Shown in pieces: positions 58,588-64,000 of a DNA stretch of 64,000 bases (position 1 is the first letter of the stretch; every line of letters begins with the position of its first letter). The stretch covers positions 1 to 64,000 of the forward strand of contig DAONFG010000009.1 in NCBI GenBank assembly GCA_035403465.1, written 5' to 3'. The translations under genes were made by a program, and so were the position numbers. The notes under the pieces were generated by a model. It saw only the letters and a program-made list of their open reading frames with translations, ran no database searches and was not told the origin of the DNA. The stretch comes from JAAYBQ01 sp035403465 (GTDB lineage: Bacteria > Spirochaetota > UBA4802 > UBA5550).

Positions 58588-61338
58588 TCAGCTGTCCAGT
58601 GTTTCACGGACCTTCAGTGCCAGGTCATTCATTGTAAAAGGTTTGTGAATAAAATGCACACCCTCGTCCAGTACTCCGTGCTGAGCTATGACATTAGCAG
58701 TATAGCCGGAAATGAACAGTACTTTAAGTCCTTCTCTTATGGATAATATTTGAGCAGAGAGTTCACGGCCGTTCATCCCCGGCATCACCACGTCTGTCAG
58801 CAGCAGGTCAATCTTTTCCGGGTATTCCCTTGCTATGTTTAAGGCATGGTCCGGTGACGGTGCGGGGATCACCCTGTACCCGAATTCTTCAAGCATTGAT
58901 ACCGCAATCTCCATTATCATGGGTTCATCTTCAACAAGAAGTATTGTCTCATGGCCTGTCGAAAAAGGTTTATCTGTTGTAACAGACTGAAACTGCCCTG
59001 ATTCCTCTTCAATTTTCGGCAGATATATTTTGAAAGTTGTTCCAACTCCCGGTTCGCTGTATACATTAATTACTCCGCTGTTCTGTCTGACAATCCCGTA
59101 AACAGTTGCCAGCCCAAGGCCTGTGCCTTTGCCGATATCCTTCGTGGTAAAAAATGGTTCAAAAAGATGCGAACGTATATCTGCGTTCATCCCTGAACCA
59201 TTATCGCTTATGGCGATCATGACATATGCACCCGGCACCAGGTCGGGATTATCCCTGCTGCTGAAGATATCGAGTATGACATTCTTTGTTTCAATGGTTA
59301 TCCGACCGGTATTGGTTATGGCCTGTCTTGCGTTGACGCAAAGATTCGCGAGTATCTGGTCAATCTGCGTCGGGTCCATCTTTACAGGCCATACGCTGTC
59401 GCACGGGATCCATGCAAGCTCTATGTCCTCGCCTATAAGCCGTTTGAGCATGGTCAGTATTTTACCGATTGTGTCATTCAGGTTTATTATCTCCGGGGTA
59501 ATGGCCTGCTTGCGTGCAAAAGAGAGAAGCTGGCGCGTAAGGTTGGCCGAACGTTTTGCCGCTTTTTCTATCTCCTGCAGTCTCGGGTAGACGGGATGAT
59601 CCGGTGATGTCTTTAATATACCTATCTCAGCCTGGTTCAGTATAACACTGAGCATGTTGTTGAAGTCATGGGCAACACCGCCGGCCAGCCTTCCTATAGA
59701 GTCCATTTTCTGCGCCTGGGTCAGCTGGGCCTGGAGTATCTCCTTTTCTCTTTCTTCACGTTTGCGGTCTGTTATGTCAGTGTGAATCCCTACAAGCGCC
59801 GTGATTTTTCCGGAACTGTCCCTGTTCGCATATGCGCGGAGATCAATGTCTTTAACCTGGTGGTCCCTGGAATACATTTTCACTTCGCCCATCCATTGAC
59901 CACCGGACATCAAGGTTCTGAAAATATCCTCGCCTTTTTTCCTGTCAACGTATAACGAAGCAGGCGGATTATCGCATATATTGCCCAGTAACACGGTCAT
60001 CGCCCTGTTCTGGTAATAGTGACGGCCGTCAGGTGTTGCTAACCCGATTGCATCTGTCGAGTTTTCAACAGATTCCCTGAAAATCATGAGCTCGTCCTCT
60101 GTTTTTTTCCGTTCAGTGATGTCGCGCACATTTACTATAACACCTTTGATTGCCGGGTCATCAAGATAGCTCTGCGCCACGGATTCCAGGTATACCCAGC
60201 CGTTTGTTTTGTGTATATGCCTGTACTGCACTCTGCAGATTTTGTCCGGATTTTTAATGCACTCATTAAAAACAGCCAGTACTTCTCCAATGTCGTCAGG
60301 ATGAATTAACTGATCCAGTGGCACTTTGCATTCATCCACACTGTAGCCGGTTATCTTCTCTGAAGAAGGGCTAATATACCTCTGAATACCGTCAGCACCG
60401 ATAATCACAAATGTGTCGGTTGAATTTTTAATAAGATATTCGAATTTTTTTTCACTCTCGGAAAGTCTTTCTGTTTCCAGTTTTATGGCAGCACGCAGCC
60501 TGCGGTTCCACACAAGCATGTGCAGTGCTATGATGGCTGCGCCTGCTGGAACACCCCCCATGATGAGTTTTAGCCACAGGGGAAGAAACATTTCAGGGTT
60601 CCTGTTGAACCACCTGTTCATTGCCCGGTAATATTCCGTGTTACCATTATTCTGCATAACAAGGAGAGTGGTATCAAACCTGTCTATTATATCCTGGTCA
60701 AAGTCCTTCCTGAAGGCGTAGTATAAACCCCGGGGACATATCACCACCGGGCTGGGTGCGATGTCGTCCGGGCGCTCGGATGAGAAGTAGAAAAACCTGT
60801 CGCCTAAAAAAAGATCGGCTTTACCGGACTCCACAGCCCTTACCATCTCCCTGTAGCCCGGCACTGCAACAATTGTGCAGTCAAGGTTGAACTCTTTCAT
60901 AAGGGTATTTTTAAGATACTGCTCCTGGATGGAGTTCTCTATAACTGCAATCCTTTTGCCGTTCAGGTCCTCGATCCTGTATATGCGCCCGGCTGTATGT
61001 GAAAAAGCCTGTATCCATGATTCAATAACGAATTTTTTATTCAGGCGGAATTTCCTGGCGCGTTCAGCGGTGTAGGAAACGTCAAGGAGAACGTCGAGTT
61101 CCCCTTTTTCCAGTTTCCTGATGTTCTCGGCCCATTCGCCGATGATATACTCTACCTGGAAATTGTTCTGCCGCGCGATTTCATTTGTAATATCAACAAA
61201 AAATCCTGCAGGCCTTCCATTGGAGTCAATAAACACCGTGGGATTGCTATTGTATATCCCCGCTCTGATTGTTTCATTTGATCCGGCAGAGAATGAAGTA
61301 ACAAACAGCAATGTAATGATGGCAAATATTCTTTTCAT
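58588..61338 (-). CDS. hybrid sensor histidine kinase with periplasmic solute-binding domain
   Basis: A 916-residue signalling protein. Order: signal peptide (1-19); SBP_bac_3 domain (about 24-245; amino-acid-type, with GRPAGFFVDITNEIARQ); membrane helix (255-278); two PAS domains (about 295-410 and 418-528); HisKA with phospho-acceptor His557 in GGVAHDFNNML; HATPase_c (about 655-775; NARQAI, DNGSGM, GTGLGLATVYGIV); receiver domain (about 795-912; LLLVEDEP, phospho-Asp in LLLTDVVMPGMNG). It senses a small periplasmic ligand and phosphorylates its own receiver. No response regulator gene is adjacent, so the output partner lies elsewhere. Confidence 0.95.
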   Translation of the reverse strand: MKRIFAIITLLFVTSFSAGSNETIRAGIYNSNPTVFIDSNGRPAGFFVDITNEIARQNNFQVEYIIGEWAENIRKLEKGELDVLLDVSYTAERARKFRLNKKFVIESWIQAFSHTAGRIYRIEDLNGKRIAVIENSIQEQYLKNTLMKEFNLDCTIVAVPGYREMVRAVESGKADLFLGDRFFYFSSERPDDIAPSPVVICPRGLYYAFRKDFDQDIIDRFDTTLLVMQNNGNTEYYRAMNRWFNRNPEMFLPLWLKLIMGGVPAGAAIIALHMLVWNRRLRAAIKLETERLSESEKKFEYLIKNSTDTFVIIGADGIQRYISPSSEKITGYSVDECKVPLDQLIHPDDIGEVLAVFNECIKNPDKICRVQYRHIHKTNGWVYLESVAQSYLDDPAIKGVIVNVRDITERKKTEDELMIFRESVENSTDAIGLATPDGRHYYQNRAMTVLLGNICDNPPASLYVDRKKGEDIFRTLMSGGQWMGEVKMYSRDHQVKDIDLRAYANRDSSGKITALVGIHTDITDRKREEREKEILQAQLTQAQKMDSIGRLAGGVAHDFNNMLSVILNQAEIGILKTSPDHPVYPRLQEIEKAAKRSANLTRQLLSFARKQAITPEIINLNDTIGKILTMLKRLIGEDIELAWIPCDSVWPVKMDPTQIDQILANLCVNARQAITNTGRITIETKNVILDIFSSRDNPDLVPGAYVMIAISDNGSGMNADIRSHLFEPFFTTKDIGKGTGLGLATVYGIVRQNSGVINVYSEPGVGTTFKIYLPKIEEESGQFQSVTTDKPFSTGHETILLVEDEPMIMEIAVSMLEEFGYRVIPAPSPDHALNIAREYPEKIDLLLTDVVMPGMNGRELSAQILSIREGLKVLFISGYTANVIAQHGVLDEGVHFIHKPFTMNDLALKVRETLDS

Positions 61339-61505
61339 GCTTTCCTGTATAAACCGGGGTTGATCATGATATAATGATATATAATTTTGGAAGAGTTGTC
61401 CATAAAATAACGATAATTATCCGGAACTGAATTATTTTTGACAGTAAGCGGGATAATTCTGATTTATAAAACAGCGTACAGATATATCACAATGTGAGGA
61501 TTAAT

Positions 61506-62369
61506 ATGATTGAAAGAAACAGCGGACTGTACATGAGAGTGGACAGGTTTAAAAAGGTGGAGTCCCGCATTTCACAAAAGAATAGAAGCATGACACTATT
61601 GTCGCGGGCCAGGATAATGTTTATGTCCAAAAGGTTCAATATAGGGCTTTTCTTTATGCTGCTAGCTGCTGTTAATTTTAAAATGTGCATGCCCGATGTC
61701 CAGGCCGGGTGCATACCATGCATGACCGGTGAAACAGCAGAAGTACAGGGAGTAATAACAAAGGTCGACGTAAAATCATACGGAGCTAAAAGTTATAACG
61801 GCTATTATATCCATTATACATACACTGTGGAGGGAAAAACTTACAGCGGCATGGCGGTCGACAGCGGCAGGGGACTTGGCTACCTGGAAAACCACACTGT
61901 TGTGGTGGATTACTCAGTAAAAAACCATGCGTGTTCATGTGCAAGGAACATGGAGTGCCTTGCACAGAGTGCGCTCTTCACAGTGATAACCGGTGCGGTA
62001 CTTTTTTTTATCGGACTGCTGTGGATTCTGTCCGGCATAATGGGAATATCCAGGGCAGCTGCAGTACTTCAGTATGGGGATGTTGTACAAGGCACAGTAA
62101 GCGGTATTGCAGAGGAGAAGAAGAGTAATCCCTTTAACCTGGGAGGTGTAGGGAGCTTCCGGAGTAAAATCACGCAGTACCGGGTTACGTGCAGTTTCAG
62201 TACTGCTGAGGGTAAAAAAAAGACATGCACCTTGAATGCAAAAAATAAAGATGTGATACAATCCGGTGATAACCTGACGGTCATATATGATCCTGACATC
62301 CCTGAAAATGTGCTGGTGATCGAGGCGCTGCCTAAATCTGTAAACACAAGTCCGGAACTCCCGGTATAG
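61506..62369 (+). CDS. DUF3592-like membrane protein
   Basis: About 287 residues. The ATG at 61506 with GAGG upstream is chosen over GTG 61494. Two hydrophobic helices (about 45-62 and 155-178) flank and follow a beta-rich domain: AEVQGVITKVDVKSYGAKSYNGYYIHYTYTVEGKTYSGMAV, repeated after the second helix as DVVQGTVSGIAEEKK and ITQYRVTCSFSTAEGKKKTCTLN, with VIYDPDIPENVLV at the end. This VxGxVxx...YxYxVxGxxY pattern is typical of DUF3592. The function is unknown. It lies between the hybrid kinase (divergent) and transketolase (convergent). Confidence 0.75.
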   Translation: MIERNSGLYMRVDRFKKVESRISQKNRSMTLLSRARIMFMSKRFNIGLFFMLLAAVNFKMCMPDVQAGCIPCMTGETAEVQGVITKVDVKSYGAKSYNGYYIHYTYTVEGKTYSGMAVDSGRGLGYLENHTVVVDYSVKNHACSCARNMECLAQSALFTVITGAVLFFIGLLWILSGIMGISRAAAVLQYGDVVQGTVSGIAEEKKSNPFNLGGVGSFRSKITQYRVTCSFSTAEGKKKTCTLNAKNKDVIQSGDNLTVIYDPDIPENVLVIEALPKSVNTSPELPV

Positions 62370-62441
62370 CAGCGCAACAGAACCGTAGCCGGCAGACTTA
62401 AAGAAAGCGCTTAACCGTGACTGCCGATCATACGACAGATT

Positions 62442-64000
62442 CTAAAGCGCTTCCGGCTTTGCGTTTGAATGAACCGCAATAAAACGGGCAGCTGCCATTT
62501 TATCCTCAGTGATCCCGGACTTCTGCCCGGTCATGAACTCAACATTCCTCACCAGGGTCATGGCGTCAAGCCCGTACTCTTTCATCAGGTATTCTTTGCC
62601 CGCGCCGTGCACAAATGTATCATTGATGCCGATCTTCATAAGACGCCTGTTTATGCAGAGTTCGGCCATTCTTTCTGCCACGATGGTTCCAAGTCCGCCG
62701 GTTACAGTGTGGTTCTCCATGGTTATTACACCATAGGCCGAACCTGCTATTGCATCCATGATCTCCATGTCGTTAAAGGGCTTAAGCGTGGTAACATGGA
62801 AGTGGCTTATGGATACGCCTGCATCTTTCAGCAGGACTGTGGCGCGCATGGCCTCCTCTGTGCATATGCCTGTTGTTAAAAGAACAAGGTCATTCCCCTG
62901 CGACAGCCTGCGGGACGTTCCCACAACTATCGGCTCTGAAGCGTCAAACAGCCTGGGTATTTCGCCGCGCAGCATGCGGACATACACCGGGCCTGGAACA
63001 GACATCGCGGCATCCAGTATAGACTCGACGTCAGTGGCGTCGCCTGTTTCAAGAATGGTCATGTTGGGAAGCGCCCTCATCACCGCGATGTCCTCTATTG
63101 CCTGGTGTGTCGCCCCGCCCGGTGTCATAATGCCCGGCAGGAACCCGAACATCTTGACCGGCAGGTTGGGGTAGGCAACGGACATTGCAATCTGGTCGAA
63201 TGCCCTCCTGTAGATGAACACCGCGAATGTATGTATCAGGGGAACGTATCCCTCCCGCGCCATGCCCCCTGCGAAAGAGATCATGTTCTGTTCCGCTATG
63301 CCCATTGAGAAGAACCTGTCCGGGTACGTGTCGCGGAACAGGTCGATCTCGGTTGAACTGGTCAGGTCGGCAGAGAGTACAACGGCCTCGGGCCTCTCCT
63401 TTGCCCATGACACAAGGTTCTTTGCATGGACGCGGCTGAGATACCGGCTGTCACTCCTTTTTTCAGGCTGGGTGATCTTTCTATTGTGGAAATCGGCGAG
63501 TTCCTTCTTTTCGTCAAAGTTCGCAAAACGTACATAGTGAAATTTCGGTTTGCGTTTATTCAGTATTTCGATCCCGCGCGATGGATCGGTGTCGCACAGA
63601 ACACATAGGGGTTTTTCAGGATCCCGCTGTGACGTGCCGATTCGTACAAGTTCATCAATGTCGTGTCCGTTTATGCGGATGGTTTTGATACCGAATGCCT
63701 CGAGGCGTTTGTCAAGCGGCTCAATGTTCATGACGTCGGTCATCTTCCCGTCGCACTGGTAGCCGTTTACGTCAACGTAGATGAGGATGTTGTTAAGCTT
63801 GTGGAACGCCGCTGCCTGCAGCGCCTCCCATGTCTGACCGATCTGGAACTCGCCATCGGACATGAACAGTACCACGCGTCCGCTTTCACCTTTAAGTTTG
63901 CGTCCCATGGCTATGCCGAATCCCTGGCTTATGCCCTGGCCCAGTGACCCGGACATTATCTCCATGCCCGGGGAATGTTCCGCTCCGATCATCTCCACTG
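62442..64000 (-). CDS. transketolase, C-terminal 520 residues (truncated by window edge)
   Basis: The gene runs off the right edge in its 5' part, so the N-terminus is missing. The thiamine diphosphate motif DGEFQIGQTWEAL, with N at ILIYVDVNGYQCDG, is in the PP domain. The pyrimidine domain follows: LSADLTSSTEIDLF, FFSMGIAEQNMISFAGGMA (catalytic Glu in IAEQN), THQAIEDIAVMRALPNM. The C-terminal domain has ENHTVTGGLGTIVAE. It moves two-carbon ketol units in the pentose phosphate path. Single-chain transketolases of about 620 residues fit; a DXP-synthase-like or other paralogue cannot be wholly excluded from this portion. Confidence 0.88.
   Translation of the reverse strand, partial: VEMIGAEHSPGMEIMSGSLGQGISQGFGIAMGRKLKGESGRVVLFMSDGEFQIGQTWEALQAAAFHKLNNILIYVDVNGYQCDGKMTDVMNIEPLDKRLEAFGIKTIRINGHDIDELVRIGTSQRDPEKPLCVLCDTDPSRGIEILNKRKPKFHYVRFANFDEKKELADFHNRKITQPEKRSDSRYLSRVHAKNLVSWAKERPEAVVLSADLTSSTEIDLFRDTYPDRFFSMGIAEQNMISFAGGMAREGYVPLIHTFAVFIYRRAFDQIAMSVAYPNLPVKMFGFLPGIMTPGGATHQAIEDIAVMRALPNMTILETGDATDVESILDAAMSVPGPVYVRMLRGEIPRLFDASEPIVVGTSRRLSQGNDLVLLTTGICTEEAMRATVLLKDAGVSISHFHVTTLKPFNDMEIMDAIAGSAYGVITMENHTVTGGLGTIVAERMAELCINRRLMKIGINDTFVHGAGKEYLMKEYGLDAMTLVRNVEFMTGQKSGITEDKMAAARFIAVHSNAKPEAL

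Overview
This is one contiguous stretch of chromosome from a Gram-negative (diderm) bacterium. It carries BamA, a Skp-like chaperone, several lipoproteins and a TonB-receptor-like outer-membrane barrel. The many secreted helical proteins of unknown family, an inositol-phosphate synthase and the overall gene style suggest an uncultured member of the Spirochaetota (Leptospira-like side). That placement is an inference and no rRNA gene is present to settle it. I see no tRNA, rRNA, CRISPR array, intact insertion sequence or prophage. Most genes look like vertically inherited core or lineage-specific genes.

Layout. 1-8.9 kb: 5' part of a NeuB-type sugar-acid synthase, a decayed ORF6N gene, glycerol kinase, a tiny MshEN-domain protein with a clear terminator, a MenA-like prenyltransferase overlapping a CPBP protease, a CapA-like lipoprotein, a flavodoxin/ferredoxin lipoprotein, a cupin and a branched-chain aminotransferase. 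9-18.3 kb: myo-inositol-phosphate synthase, two secreted proteins of unknown function, a DnaC-like ATPase coupled to folK, then gap, tpiA, secG and metK. 18.3-30.5 kb: an envelope-biogenesis run (outer-membrane barrel, bamA, skp-like, L,D-transpeptidase, yajC, unknown membrane protein, secD, secF, unknown membrane protein) that continues into ribD and riboflavin synthase. 30.5-43.2 kb: Gfo/Idh oxidoreductase, type I glutamine synthetase, several uncharacterised membrane proteins, a CPA2 antiporter fused to a PTS EIIA domain, a 903-residue LysM membrane protein, and a membrane-tethered sialidase-fold protein. 43.2-50.6 kb: etfBA, diverging from an operon of histidine phosphatase, acyl-CoA dehydrogenase, TetR regulator, APH-type kinase, 3-hydroxyacyl-CoA dehydrogenase and SDR. 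50.6-64 kb: a RuBisCO-like protein, a FecR lipoprotein, a MATE exporter, an acyl-CoA synthetase with a fatty-acyl reductase-like protein, a CsgG/LpoB-like lipoprotein, a PNPOx-like protein, a large hybrid histidine kinase, a DUF3592-like protein and a truncated transketolase.

The most interesting unit is at 44.2-50.6 kb. The acyl-CoA dehydrogenase and the APH-type kinase are the two activities that are fused in ACAD10/ACAD11 and separate in the Pseudomonas Lva pathway, where 4-hydroxyacyl-CoA is phosphorylated and isomerised to 3-hydroxyacyl-CoA. Here they sit beside a 3-hydroxyacyl-CoA dehydrogenase, an SDR, ETF and a TetR gene. A 12-bp perfect palindrome lies between two good promoters in the divergent intergenic region. 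Other points of note are an orphan RuBisCO-like protein, a SecF with a tandemly duplicated periplasmic domain, the CPA2-EIIA/LysM membrane operon, a 30-residue membrane protein, and several short palindromic repeat families in the intergenic gaps.
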